From positions 3,105 through 67,104 of the forward strand of contig JBBSHU010000003.1 in assembly GCA_038232455.1 (NCBI GenBank): a DNA stretch of 64,000 nucleotides, in the 5' to 3' direction. The translations under genes were made by a program, and so were the position numbers. The notes below the pieces were generated by a model. It saw only the letters and a list, made by a program, of their open reading frames with translations. It made no database searches and was not told where the DNA came from. This document shows positions 44,847 to 53,181 of the stretch, one piece after another (position 1 is the first letter of the stretch; each line of letters begins with the position of its first letter). Source of the stretch: DATAQC01 sp038232455. GTDB taxonomy: Bacteria; Actinomycetota; Acidimicrobiia; Acidimicrobiales; AC-14.

Positions 44847-46037
44847 CTACTCCTCTGTCGTGGGTTCCTCGTCGGGTATGTCGATGCGAGCCAGCCATAG
44901 GCCGGGGGCGTCGAGCTCGGCCGGCGTGGGCAGCTCCCGCTCGCTGTGCCACAGACGGCGCAGGCCCTCCTCGCCGGCCCGGTCGACCACCCCCTCGGAA
45001 AACGCCGCCCCCCGCTCGTAGTCGGCCCGTTCGAGGCCCAGGCCCACCAGCCGACCGGCGAAGCGGTCACCTTCGGACGGTTCGACCCGACGCCGGCGCA
45101 TGGCCTCGGTCACCATGCTGTAGGCGCCGACCAGGCCGTGTCCGACCTCGTCCATCACGTGGTCGACGTAGCCGGTGATGGCCATGGTGAGCACGGCGAT
45201 GCGGCTGAGCACCTCGCGCTGGGCATCGGTTTGGACCGCGCCCAGGAGGGTCTCGGGGTTGCCCAGCACGCTCTGGAGGGCCTGGGGGTCGGTGGGGTCG
45301 AGGTCGCCGAAGCTGTGCTCCACGGCGTCGGGGTCGACCTCGAAGCGGCTCACGTACTCGTCGACCAAGCCGTGCAGGCGGGCCCGGACGTGCGGTCGCC
45401 CCAGCACCGCGTGGGTGGTGACCTCGCGGATGCAGACCCACATGCGCAGGTCGGCGGCGGGCAGGCTCCACTCAGTGGCGAAGGCGTCGAGGTTGGCGGA
45501 GACCACGAGAAGCTGATCGGCGGGGGTGCGGGGAAGGGGCAGGTCGTACTGGCCCATCGACCGCCGGGCCAGGTGACCCACCATGTAGCCCGACTGCACG
45601 CCGAGCAGGACGGGCACGAGGATCTTGCCCAGGTCACCGAGCAGGGCGGTGGCCGGGTCGGGCTCCACCCCCGGCTGGCCGGACTGGGCCAGCGCCGCGG
45701 CCAGGTGCTCGAGGAACGGCCGGTAGGCCTCCATGCTGTGCAGGGCCCAATCGCCCTTGGTGACGGGGAGGATACTGAGCACGCCCCCGGCGACCGAGGT
45801 GGACAGGCCGGTGGCTTCGCCGACGTGGAGATCGGCGGCCCGGAGCACTTCCTCCATGCGCATGCGCTCGAGGGGCTCGACGTTGGGCTCGGAGGTCCCG
45901 TCGGTGGCGATCCACTGGGCGGTCTGGCGGGCCACGTCCCAGTTGACCGGGCCCTGGCCACCGAACCAGCGAGCCAGGTCGCCGAACATCGGCCACCCTT
46001 CGAAGGGGTTCGTGCCCCCCGGCGGCTCACTGCTCAC
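44847..46037 (-). CDS. DUF2342/zincin-type (F420-associated) hydrolase
   Basis: 396 residues of the zinc-dependent metalloprotease family DUF2342 (Zincin_2) widely conserved in actinobacteria. Recognisable segments are MGQYDLPLPR, WVCIREVTTHAVLGRPHVRARL and ITGYVDHVMDEVG, where the family zinc-type motif (usually HxDHVMD) sits. The first His of that motif reads Tyr here (GYVDHVMD), so metal binding may be altered. The protein is probably cytoplasmic. It is followed by the divergent htrA-moaE pair upstream. Confidence 0.8.
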   Translation of the reverse strand: MSSEPPGGTNPFEGWPMFGDLARWFGGQGPVNWDVARQTAQWIATDGTSEPNVEPLERMRMEEVLRAADLHVGEATGLSTSVAGGVLSILPVTKGDWALHSMEAYRPFLEHLAAALAQSGQPGVEPDPATALLGDLGKILVPVLLGVQSGYMVGHLARRSMGQYDLPLPRTPADQLLVVSANLDAFATEWSLPAADLRMWVCIREVTTHAVLGRPHVRARLHGLVDEYVSRFEVDPDAVEHSFGDLDPTDPQALQSVLGNPETLLGAVQTDAQREVLSRIAVLTMAITGYVDHVMDEVGHGLVGAYSMVTEAMRRRRVEPSEGDRFAGRLVGLGLERADYERGAAFSEGVVDRAGEEGLRRLWHSERELPTPAELDAPGLWLARIDIPDEEPTTEE

Positions 46038-46091
46038 GACACGAATGCTACGTCGTCTGCCGCCTGTCGGTGGACGGGCCGCCGACGGCCG

Positions 46092-47330
46092 TCACGACGA
46101 CGCCGGTCGCTCGACGAGGGTGATGGCTGCGGTGCGCGTGCGATGGTCACGGACGACTTTGAGGACGACCGAGTCGCCGGGGGCATGGGACCGCAAGACC
46201 ATGACCAGGTCGCCCATGGACGCCACGGCGTGGCCGTCGACGGCCACGATCACGTCGCGCGTGGCCAGGCCACCCCGCTGGGCCGGGCTGGCGTCGGTGA
46301 CCACCGCCACCATGGCCCCGCCCTCGACGTTGAGGTCGAGAGCGGTGGCGGCGTCGAGATCACCACCCTCGATGCCGAGCCACGAATGCACCACCTTGCC
46401 CGTGCGGATGAGCTCGTCGGCCACCGATCGGGCCACGTCGATGGTGGTGGCGAACCCGAACCCGGCGCCGACGGGATCGCCGGACTCGACCGAGGTGGTG
46501 ATCCCGATCACTGCGCCGTTGGCGTCGAGCAGGGCGCCTCCCGACGAGGCCGGGGCGATGGGTGCGTCGGTCTGGATCATGTCGACGAGGGCGGTACGGG
46601 CCTGGTTGGTGGCCCCGGTCGTCACCAACTGGCGATGGAGGGCGCTGACCACCCCGCCCGAGACCGACGGGCCCCCGGCCAGGCCGAGAGGGAAGCCCAT
46701 GGCCATCGCCGTCTGCCCCACCCGCAGGTCGACAGCGGTGCCCAGGGTGGCCACCGGGAAGGGGCCTCCGTCGAGCTTGACGACGGCGGTATCGGTCTCC
46801 GGGTCGGTTCCGACGAGGTGGGCCCCCAACTCCTGGCCGTTCGCCATGGCCACCCTGATCACCGTGGCGCTCTCGACCACGTGGGCGTTGGTCAGGACAT
46901 GGCCGTCGCTGCGGAAGACCACCCCCGAGCCGGTGGTCGATCGGTCGGCGGCCTGGACCTTGAGCTGGACGATGGCGGGACGGAGACGCTCGGCTATGTC
47001 GACCACGGGCGACGAAGACACCGTGGATGCGGTTCGGGGCCGCACTATCTGTCGCTCCACCGCCACGTCGGACGACGTCGACCGGCTCCGTGTGCCCACC
47101 AGGGCCACGACCAGGCCGGTGGAGACGAGGCTGGCGACCACCGCCGACACCCCGGCCACGGCCCAGGTGGGTGGGCGTCCCGAGGGCCGTTTCGGGCTCT
47201 TGGTCCCGAGGGGGGCGCCGGAGGCCGGTTGGCCGACGGCCATCTCCGACGGGTGCCGCCACAACCGGTCGTCGGGTGCAGGTGCCTCCCGGAACGCCGA
47301 GGGGTCGTCTTCGGGATCGACGAGCTCCAT
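46092..47330 (-). CDS. HtrA-like membrane-anchored serine protease with PDZ domain
   Basis: 412 residues: a cytoplasmic N-terminus, one membrane helix (about 60-82, AVAGVSAVVASLVSTGLVVALV), a trypsin-like domain with TNAHVV (His), TDTAVVKL (Asp) and SSGGALLD (Ser), and a C-terminal PDZ domain (VTDASPAQRGGLATRDVIVAVDG). It degrades damaged exported proteins. The usual GNSGGP around the Ser reads ASSGGA, still compatible with catalysis. ATG at 47330 is 10 nt from a dyad symmetrical with the moaE side. Confidence 0.88.
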   Translation of the reverse strand: MELVDPEDDPSAFREAPAPDDRLWRHPSEMAVGQPASGAPLGTKSPKRPSGRPPTWAVAGVSAVVASLVSTGLVVALVGTRSRSTSSDVAVERQIVRPRTASTVSSSPVVDIAERLRPAIVQLKVQAADRSTTGSGVVFRSDGHVLTNAHVVESATVIRVAMANGQELGAHLVGTDPETDTAVVKLDGGPFPVATLGTAVDLRVGQTAMAMGFPLGLAGGPSVSGGVVSALHRQLVTTGATNQARTALVDMIQTDAPIAPASSGGALLDANGAVIGITTSVESGDPVGAGFGFATTIDVARSVADELIRTGKVVHSWLGIEGGDLDAATALDLNVEGGAMVAVVTDASPAQRGGLATRDVIVAVDGHAVASMGDLVMVLRSHAPGDSVVLKVVRDHRTRTAAITLVERPASS

Positions 47331-47340
47331 GGCGCGGCAG

Positions 47341-47429
47341 GTTACCGGCAGAGGCACTGATTTCTCTTTCAGGGTCGAAACCAGGACCCTCACCGAGCCC
47401 CGGGATCAGAAATCTGGATCCCCGGTAAC
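47341..47429. promoter_or_regulatory. Structured dyad: possible three-way-junction leader between htrA-like gene and moaE
   Basis: GTTACCGG (47341-47348) pairs exactly with CCGGTAAC (47422-47429). Inside are a 6-bp hairpin AGGGTC/GACCCT (47371-47390) and a GGATCAG/CTGGATCC hairpin with one bulge and an AAAT loop (47403-47421) that abuts the outer stem. The outer stem ends 10 nt before each divergent start codon. Either an RNA leader or a double-sided operator would fit. Confidence 0.5.
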
Positions 47430-47439
47430 ATTTGGCACT

Positions 47440-47904
47440 GTGTCCACGCACTGCCCCGAGGGCGACGACTGGGTCGCGCTCGGCACCGAGCCCCTTGCCG
47501 TGCCCGCCGCCATGGAGTGGGCGGTTCGGCCTCACTGCGGGGCCGTGGTCGTGTTCACCGGAGTGGTCCGAGATCACGCCGAAGGCAGGACCAACGTGAC
47601 CGCCTTGACCTACGAGGCCTATGAAACCGAGGTCGAGCCCCGACTGTCGGCCATCGTCGCCGAAGCCCGTCGGCGCTGGCCCGACGTCGGGCGCCTCGCC
47701 CTCCTCCATCGCACCGGGCGCCTGGTCGTCGGAGAGGCGTCCGTCGTGGTCGTGGCCTCGGCCCCGCACCGCGACGATGCCTTCGAGGCGGCCAGGTGGT
47801 GCATCGACACGCTCAAGACCACCGTGCCGATCTGGAAGCGGGAGACCTGGGAGGGCGGCGACGACTGGTCGACGTGTTCCCACTCCGTCGCCGAGGTGAC
47901 ATGA
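47440..47904 (+). CDS. moaE: Molybdopterin synthase catalytic subunit MoaE
   Basis: 154 residues. Signature segments are GAVVVFTGVVRDHAEGR, LTYEAYETEVEPRL, and the active-site region VPIWKRETWEGGDDW with the catalytic Lys. It transfers sulfur from MoaD thiocarboxylate to precursor Z to form molybdopterin. MoaD is not visible nearby. Start GTG 47440 follows a structured dyad. The next gene, a tiny membrane protein, overlaps by ATGA. Needed for the cox island 5.5 kb upstream. Confidence 0.93.
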   Translation: MSTHCPEGDDWVALGTEPLAVPAAMEWAVRPHCGAVVVFTGVVRDHAEGRTNVTALTYEAYETEVEPRLSAIVAEARRRWPDVGRLALLHRTGRLVVGEASVVVVASAPHRDDAFEAARWCIDTLKTTVPIWKRETWEGGDDWSTCSHSVAEVT

Positions 47905-48098
47905 AGAACCTTCTCTATCTGGGCATCGCCTTGGGCATCAGCCTCATCGGTTGCCTGGTGTTGTGGGCGCGTACCCGCCGCCCGCGCTCGATGGAGCACA
48001 GCATGAAGGAGTTCAGCAAGGAGCTGGGTGCCCTCGCCCCCTCCGAGCCCCCGGCGCCACCGCAGCCATTCCGGCCAAGGGGCCGTAACCCTGGCTAG
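47901..48098 (+). CDS. Tiny single-helix membrane protein
   Basis: 65 residues: one N-terminal membrane helix (NLLYLGIALGISLIGCLVLW) then a basic/proline-rich cytoplasmic tail (ARTRRPRSMEHSMKEFSK...). The ATG overlaps the moaE stop. The last 70 nt overlap the mreB frame start. Position between moaE and mreB might mean an envelope-related accessory role, but nothing specific is known. Confidence 0.65.
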   Translation: MKNLLYLGIALGISLIGCLVLWARTRRPRSMEHSMKEFSKELGALAPSEPPAPPQPFRPRGRNPG

Positions 48099-49095
48099 GG
48101 ACCTGGCCATCGATCTGGGCACCGCCAATACCCTCGTCTACGCCAAGAGCCGGGGGATCGTGCTCAACGAGCCCACGGTCATCGCCCTCAACGTCCAGAC
48201 CCAGGACGTGCTGGCCATGGGCCAGCAGGCGTGGCACATGATCGGTCGCACGCCCGGCTACATCCAGGCCGTGCGCCCGCTGCGCAAGGGGGCCATCACC
48301 GACTTCGACATCACCCAGCGCATGATCCGTCTCCTCCTTCAACGGGCCGGGCTGTCGCGGTTCCAGCGCCCCCGGGTGCTGCTGTGTGTGCCGTCGGCCA
48401 TCACCGAGGTGGAGCGCCGGGCCGTGAAGGAGGCGGCCCGCCAGGCCGGGGCGGCCGACGCCCAGCTCGTCGCCCAGCCCATGGCCGCGGCCATCGGTGC
48501 CGGGCTGCCCATCCACGAGCCGCTCGGCAACATGGTGGTCGACGTGGGCGGGGGCACGACCGAGACGGCGATGATCTCCCTCGGCGGCATCGTTGCCCTC
48601 CAGGCCATCCGGGTGGGTTCGTTCGACATCGACGCCTCCCTCCAGGCCTACGTCCGCCGGGAGTACGGCATGGCCATCGGCGAGCGCACGGCCGAGGAGA
48701 TCAAGCTGGCCATCGGCTCGGCCTACCCGATCGCCGAGGACGTCAAGGCCGAGGTCCGCGGGCGCGACCTCATGTCCGGGCTTCCCAAGACGGCCATCCT
48801 CTCGCCCGGCGAGGTGCGCGAGGCCATCGACGAGCAGGTGCGGGCCATCGTCGACTCGGTGATCAACTGCCTGGGTTTCGCCCCGCCCGAACTGGCCCAG
48901 GACCTCATCCTCCAGGGCATCCACCTGGTGGGCGGCGGCGGACTGCTGCGGGGCCTCGATCGGCGTCTGGCCGAGGAGACGTCGCTGCCCGTGCACCTGG
49001 TCGACGCTCCCCTCGAGTGCGTGGTCCTCGGCGCGGGCAAGTGCCTGGAGGCCTTCGAGTCGCTGAAAGTGCTCTTCATGGGCGCCGAGCGGTAG
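48028..49095 (+). CDS. mreB: MreB/Mbl actin homologue
   Basis: 355 residues. Actin-fold motifs: phosphate 1 AIDLGTANTLVY, connect 1 and phosphate 2 VVDVGGGTTETAMISLGG, adenosine loop GIHLVGGGGLLRG. The GTG at 48028 has AAGGAG five to ten nt before it; homology begins about 20 residues later, and no ATG or GTG lies nearer, so a CTG start at about 48091 is the alternative. MreB directs sidewall synthesis in rods. mreC, mreD and rodA are not in the window, so it is an orphan here. Confidence 0.93.
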   Translation: MPSPPPSPRRHRSHSGQGAVTLARDLAIDLGTANTLVYAKSRGIVLNEPTVIALNVQTQDVLAMGQQAWHMIGRTPGYIQAVRPLRKGAITDFDITQRMIRLLLQRAGLSRFQRPRVLLCVPSAITEVERRAVKEAARQAGAADAQLVAQPMAAAIGAGLPIHEPLGNMVVDVGGGTTETAMISLGGIVALQAIRVGSFDIDASLQAYVRREYGMAIGERTAEEIKLAIGSAYPIAEDVKAEVRGRDLMSGLPKTAILSPGEVREAIDEQVRAIVDSVINCLGFAPPELAQDLILQGIHLVGGGGLLRGLDRRLAEETSLPVHLVDAPLECVVLGAGKCLEAFESLKVLFMGAER

Positions 49096-49135
49096 CGGTA
49101 GAACGCTGACAAGAGTCCTCCACGACACTGGGGCT

Positions 49136-50173
49136 GTGCTCCCCGCGCAGGGGGCTGCCCGGGCTCTGCGCCCCGCTCGGGCTTCCGGCCGCGGCGCTGC
49201 TTCGCTCGTGCTGATGGCCGCGCTCGCGGTGAGCGGCTGCGCCCGCCATGCGCGAGTGGATGCCGTACAACCGGCTCCGCCGTCGTCGATCGCGGCGCCG
49301 ACCTTGACTCCGGCGGGCCCCTCGTCCACGACGCCGGCCCCGGCTTCGACGCCGGCCCCGACTTCGACGCCGGCCCCGACTTCGACTACGGCGCGGCGAT
49401 CCGTGCCGATCAGCACCATGACCCTCGCCCTGGTGGATCACAACCGGCCCACGGTGAGCGGCGATCGGACCATCTCGGATTCCCGATCACTGACGACGCG
49501 GGTCTGGTATCCCTCGGAGGGAGGCCCGTGGCCGCTCGTGGTCTTCGCTCACGGGTTCGAGGTCGGTCCCGACCCCTACGTGCCCCTCCTGAGGACCTGG
49601 GCGGCCGCCGGCTACGTCGTGGCCGCGCCCGAGTTCCCCCTCACCGATGCCGAGGTGGCCGGCTCCGACCTCGACGAGTCCGACATCGACAGCCAACCGG
49701 CCGACATGGCCTTCGTGTTCGCCAGGCTCCTCGATCCCACCGGAGCGCTCTCGGGGTACGTCGATCCCACCCGGCTCGGCGTCGCCGGCCATTCCGACGG
49801 CGCCCAGACGGCTCTGGCGACCGCTGCCAACCGCCCGGTCCCTCTCAGCGCCCTGATCGTCATGGCCGGGGCGCCGGTGGGCTCCGGGCCCACCGGCAAC
49901 CCCCCGATCCTCGTCGCCCACGGCGACGAGGACTCGATCGACCCCTTCGAGAAGGGACGGGCGGTCTACGACGAGGCAAGCTCACCGCGCTTCCTGCTCA
50001 CGCTTCTGGGTGGCGAACATCTGCCGCCGTTCACCGCGGGCAGCCAGTACCAGGACGTCGTCGACAAGACGACGATCGACTTCCTCGACACCTTCCTCGG
50101 CCACCCGACCTCGGGGGCCGCCTTACTCGGTGACGGCCGTCCCGGCCTGGCAACCATCGACGCCGCGGGCTGA
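49136..50173 (+). CDS. Exported lipoprotein alpha/beta hydrolase (PAF-acetylhydrolase/dienelactone-hydrolase-like)
   Basis: 345 residues. A lipobox VSGC near residue 35 follows a long, Arg-rich N-region. Then a Pro/Ser/Thr stalk with an 18-bp tandem repeat (STPAPT), and an alpha/beta hydrolase core: LVVFAHGFEV, the nucleophile elbow GVAGHSDGAQTAL, an Asp in VAHGDEDSIDP and a late His (GGEHLPPF). It cuts an ester of unknown identity outside the membrane. GTG start. Confidence 0.82.
   Translation: MLPAQGAARALRPARASGRGAASLVLMAALAVSGCARHARVDAVQPAPPSSIAAPTLTPAGPSSTTPAPASTPAPTSTPAPTSTTARRSVPISTMTLALVDHNRPTVSGDRTISDSRSLTTRVWYPSEGGPWPLVVFAHGFEVGPDPYVPLLRTWAAAGYVVAAPEFPLTDAEVAGSDLDESDIDSQPADMAFVFARLLDPTGALSGYVDPTRLGVAGHSDGAQTALATAANRPVPLSALIVMAGAPVGSGPTGNPPILVAHGDEDSIDPFEKGRAVYDEASSPRFLLTLLGGEHLPPFTAGSQYQDVVDKTTIDFLDTFLGHPTSGAALLGDGRPGLATIDAAG
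49330..49383 (+). repeat. Three 18-bp tandem units in a lipoprotein stalk
   Basis: ACGCCGGCCCCGACTTCG repeats three times (first copy with one change), encoding STPAPT-like Pro/Thr units that space the hydrolase from the membrane. Length polymorphism between strains is likely. Confidence 0.85.
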
Positions 50174-50210
50174 TCGGCGGACCGCCGTCACGACTGCTAG
50201 CACTGGGCTT

Positions 50211-51461
50211 ATGTCGCAAGGCCCCCAAGCGCCGTCTGCAGTCCCACTCGACGCCGACACGATCGTGGTGGAGTTGGTGGCCACCCCCGAGGGCAAGGCC
50301 GATCCGTACTCCCGGTACGCGGCCCTGCGGTCGCACGCCCCCGTCCACCGAAGTGCCATCGGCTTCTGGGTGCTGAGCCGGTACGACGACTGCCAGCGGG
50401 TGCTGCGTGACCCGCGGGCGGGCAAGGACTTCTCCGGTGCCACCCGGGCCCTCGGCCTGAGCGAGGAACAACAGGCCGAACAGGCCACGTTCCGGGACGA
50501 CCACTCCAACATGCTGTTCGCCGATCCCCCGGACCACACCCGGCTACGGAGCCTTGCCACACGGGCCTTCACCCCGCGCACCGTCGAGGCACTCCGCGAG
50601 CGGGTGGTCACCCTGGTCGACGAGTTGATCGACGGCTTCGGCTCCGGCGAGGTCGACCTCATGGACGCCCTGGCCTTTCCGCTCCCGGTGACGGTGATCG
50701 GCGAGATGTTGGGAGTGCCCCCCGAGGACAGAGCACAGTTCCGGCCACTCGTCCGGGCGAGCACCGCAGTGCTGGAGCTGGCCATCACGCCCGAGGCCCT
50801 GGCCGCCGCCACTGCCGCCCGCGCCACCATGGAGGAGTACTTCGGCGAGCTGGTGGCCGAGCGCCGGGCCCGTCCTCGAGACGACCTGCTCACCCAGCTG
50901 ATCGAGGCCGAGGACAAGGGCGACCAGCTCAGCGAACGCGAGCTGATCTCCACGGCCATTCTCCTGTTCGCTGCGGGGTTCGAGACCACCACCCACCTCA
51001 TCGGCAACTCCGTGCTGGCCCTGCTCCGCCACCCCGACCAGTTGACCCGCCTCCGCCTCGACCCCGGGCTCCTGCGTCCCGGCGTGGAGGAGCTCATGCG
51101 CTACGACAGCCCGGTGCAGGTCAACGCCCGAACGGCCTACGAAGGCATCGAGGTGGGCGGTCACGACATCGAGGCCGGCGCCACCATGCTCGTGCTCCTC
51201 GGTGCCGCCAACCGCGATCCCGACCGCTTCGCCGACCCCGACCGCCTCGATCTCGGTCGGGCCGACGGCGCTTCCATCAGCTTCGGTAGCGGCATTCACT
51301 ACTGCCTGGGCGCCGCCCTCGCCCGCCTGGAGGCCCAGGTCGTCCTCGGCCGCCTGGTCGAGCGGTTCGGTACCTGGGAGTTGGTGGGCGGCCAACCCCA
51401 ACACCGCGACAGCCTCACCCTCCGGGGCCTCGTCGATCTCCGGGTCGGCTTCTCCGCCTGA
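50211..51461 (+). CDS. Cytochrome P450
   Basis: 416 residues of a soluble bacterial P450. I-helix oxygen-activation motif AGFETTTH, K-helix ExxR (ELMR), and heme loop FGSGIHYCLGAALARLE with Cys365. It hydroxylates an unknown small substrate using ferredoxin electrons; no ferredoxin gene is adjacent. CAGC-like sequence is weakly placed before the ATG at 50211. It converges on the HEAT-repeat gene. Confidence 0.95.
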   Translation: MSQGPQAPSAVPLDADTIVVELVATPEGKADPYSRYAALRSHAPVHRSAIGFWVLSRYDDCQRVLRDPRAGKDFSGATRALGLSEEQQAEQATFRDDHSNMLFADPPDHTRLRSLATRAFTPRTVEALRERVVTLVDELIDGFGSGEVDLMDALAFPLPVTVIGEMLGVPPEDRAQFRPLVRASTAVLELAITPEALAAATAARATMEEYFGELVAERRARPRDDLLTQLIEAEDKGDQLSERELISTAILLFAAGFETTTHLIGNSVLALLRHPDQLTRLRLDPGLLRPGVEELMRYDSPVQVNARTAYEGIEVGGHDIEAGATMLVLLGAANRDPDRFADPDRLDLGRADGASISFGSGIHYCLGAALARLEAQVVLGRLVERFGTWELVGGQPQHRDSLTLRGLVDLRVGFSA

Positions 51462-51494
51462 CAGTCAGCAATCCCTGTCCCCGACGCCAACATC

Positions 51495-52094
51495 TCAGCG
51501 CTTTCCGCTGAGGTCCTCGGCGGCCTGGCGAACCTGCCAGTCGCGGTCGCCCAAAGCGGTCTCGAGGGCGGCTTCGACGTCGGGACCGGCGAACGGGGCC
51601 AGGGAGATCACCGCCCGGCGTCGGACGGTGGCCTTGTCGGTGGTCGCCGCGAGGATGGCGGGCAGGCCCCGCTCGTCGCCGATCGCGCCCAGGGCGGCCA
51701 CCGCTGCCTCCCGGCACAGCGCGTCGGAGTGGGTCGAGGCCACGGTCACCAGGCTGTTGACGACGTCGGCCGTTCCTGACTCCTGCTCGCCCAGGGCCCA
51801 GGCGGCCACCTCCACCACGCGCGGGTCCTCGTCGGCCAGGAGGGCGATGGGGTCGACGCCGTCGACGGACGTGCTGACCTCACTGGCCCGTTGGCGCACG
51901 GCGGGGTCTTCGTCGGTCAACGCCAGCCGCACGTCGGCCGCCGTCACCGCTCCGATGCGAGCCAGGGCGGCAAGGGCCGTGGCCCGCACGGATCCCACGG
52001 GGTCGTCGAGGAGGCGCCGGGCGGTGGCGGCGTCGCCGGAATGACCGGCCAGCGCCGCCCTGCGCCGTCGGTCGGCCCCTTCAGCCACCCGCAT
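51495..52094 (-). CDS. HEAT-repeat protein
   Basis: 199 residues made of about five 30-residue HEAT-like repeats, such as DPVGSVRATALAALARIG and DEDPAVRQRASEV and DRDWQVRQAAEDL. They form a right-handed helical scaffold for protein binding. PBS-lyase-type HEAT proteins modify or scaffold partners, but no partner is visible. GGAGGG directly precedes the ATG at 52094. It is divergent from the sortase by 34 nt. Confidence 0.85.
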   Translation of the reverse strand: MRVAEGADRRRRAALAGHSGDAATARRLLDDPVGSVRATALAALARIGAVTAADVRLALTDEDPAVRQRASEVSTSVDGVDPIALLADEDPRVVEVAAWALGEQESGTADVVNSLVTVASTHSDALCREAAVAALGAIGDERGLPAILAATTDKATVRRRAVISLAPFAGPDVEAALETALGDRDWQVRQAAEDLSGKR

Positions 52095-52128
52095 ACCCTC
52101 CGGTCCAGACCCATGCCACCATGGAACC

Positions 52129-52764
52129 GTGCGCCGGCCGGTGATCAGCACCTCGATCGCCCTGGCCGTGGTGCTCGTGACTGCGGCCGGGTGTGGTGGC
52201 CAGGCCGAGACGCGCCCCACGGTGGCGGCCCAGGCGACCCGATCCACCGTCCCGCAGGACCAGCTGTGGTCGCCCAAGTTTCACACGCCGCCTACACCCC
52301 CTGCGCCGCCCACCACGAGGGTCCGCGGGCCGTATCCCGTCGACATCCCCGACAACCCCTACGCGCCCGAGGCGGTCAAGCAGATCGGCACGATGGAGAT
52401 CCCCAAGATCGAACTGACGCACACGGTCTACGAGGGGGTCACGCTGCACAACATCGACCAGGGTCCGAGTCACTGGCCGGGGACGGCGGTGCCCGGACAT
52501 CCGGGTAATGCCGTGTTCGCCGGCCACCGGACCACCAATGACCACCCGTTCGCCCGTATCGCCGAGCTGGTCCCCGGCGATCAGGTCATCTTCACGGTCG
52601 ACGGCTCGCGCACCACCTATGTGGTCACCGGGAACCTGGTCGTGGCTCCGTCGGACACCTGGATCGCCGACCAGACCCCGGCCATGACCGCCACGCTGTA
52701 TGCCTGCCATCCGCCGGGGTCGGTCGACCAGCGTTACGTGGTGCGCCTGGCCCTGGCCACCTGA
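52129..52764 (+). CDS. Class E-like sortase
   Basis: 211 residues. N-terminal signal anchor (about 8-22, ending in TAAGC, which could be a lipobox), proline-rich stalk, then a sortase beta barrel with catalytic His133 (AGHRTT), Cys193 (TLYACHPP) and Arg202 (DQRYVV). Sortases join exported proteins with C-terminal LPxTG/LAxTG signals to the wall. No protein with such a sorting signal was seen in the window. Confidence 0.92.
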   Translation: MRRPVISTSIALAVVLVTAAGCGGQAETRPTVAAQATRSTVPQDQLWSPKFHTPPTPPAPPTTRVRGPYPVDIPDNPYAPEAVKQIGTMEIPKIELTHTVYEGVTLHNIDQGPSHWPGTAVPGHPGNAVFAGHRTTNDHPFARIAELVPGDQVIFTVDGSRTTYVVTGNLVVAPSDTWIADQTPAMTATLYACHPPGSVDQRYVVRLALAT

Positions 52765-52796
52765 GCCGATCACCGACACCTGGCGAGCCGCAGGCA

Positions 52797-53171
52797 TCAG
52801 CCGACGGCGTGACGCAGGGCCCGGGCGGCGAGGGCCAGGCCCGCCCCGGTGGTGACGGCCATGAGCACCCCGACGAACGTCACCAGGACCAACAGGGCCA
52901 ACCCCGATCGCAGCCGGACCCATGCCCGGCTCGGTTTACGCCGGGCACGCCGGAGCGGCCGGTCCGGCGGAGGGCCAGGCCGGTGTGGGCGGTCGAGCGG
53001 GGTGGCGGCCGTCGGGCGCGAGGCCAGCCGGCGTGGACGCGGACGTCGGCGGGGCCGGTCGCGGTCGGTTGGGCGACGGATCGTGGCAGGCTGGTCCGGG
53101 TCGCTCAATGCGACCCGTATGACGAAAACTGTCGCCGCTACGACCACGAGGCCGATCAGGAACGTGGACAC
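52797..53171 (-). CDS. Two-helix membrane protein with basic proline-rich loop
   Basis: About 124 residues: a first helix (VVSTFLIGLVVVAATVFVIRVAL), a strongly basic, proline-rich loop of about 60 residues (RPRRRPRPRRLASRPT), and a second helix (LRSGLALLVLVTFVGVLMAV). GTG 53171 is proposed; a TTG at 53210 would overlap the divergent PDZ-Lon gene. No family recognised. The loop could bind nucleic acid or acidic lipid, which is speculation. Confidence 0.55.
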   Translation of the reverse strand: MSTFLIGLVVVAATVFVIRVALSDPDQPATIRRPTDRDRPRRRPRPRRLASRPTAATPLDRPHRPGPPPDRPLRRARRKPSRAWVRLRSGLALLVLVTFVGVLMAVTTGAGLALAARALRHAVG

Positions 53172-53181
53172 AACCGACCCG

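Noticed and set aside
44946..47360. A very long plus-strand open frame opposite the DUF2342 and HtrA-like genes
   Set aside because: It is antisense to two well-supported genes, has Gly/His/Arg-rich text without domains, and arises from GC-rich codon bias.
47341..47429. Calling the moaE leader a Moco riboswitch
   Set aside because: Only a simple junction is visible; the specific Moco motif could not be matched by eye, so only a structured element is reported.
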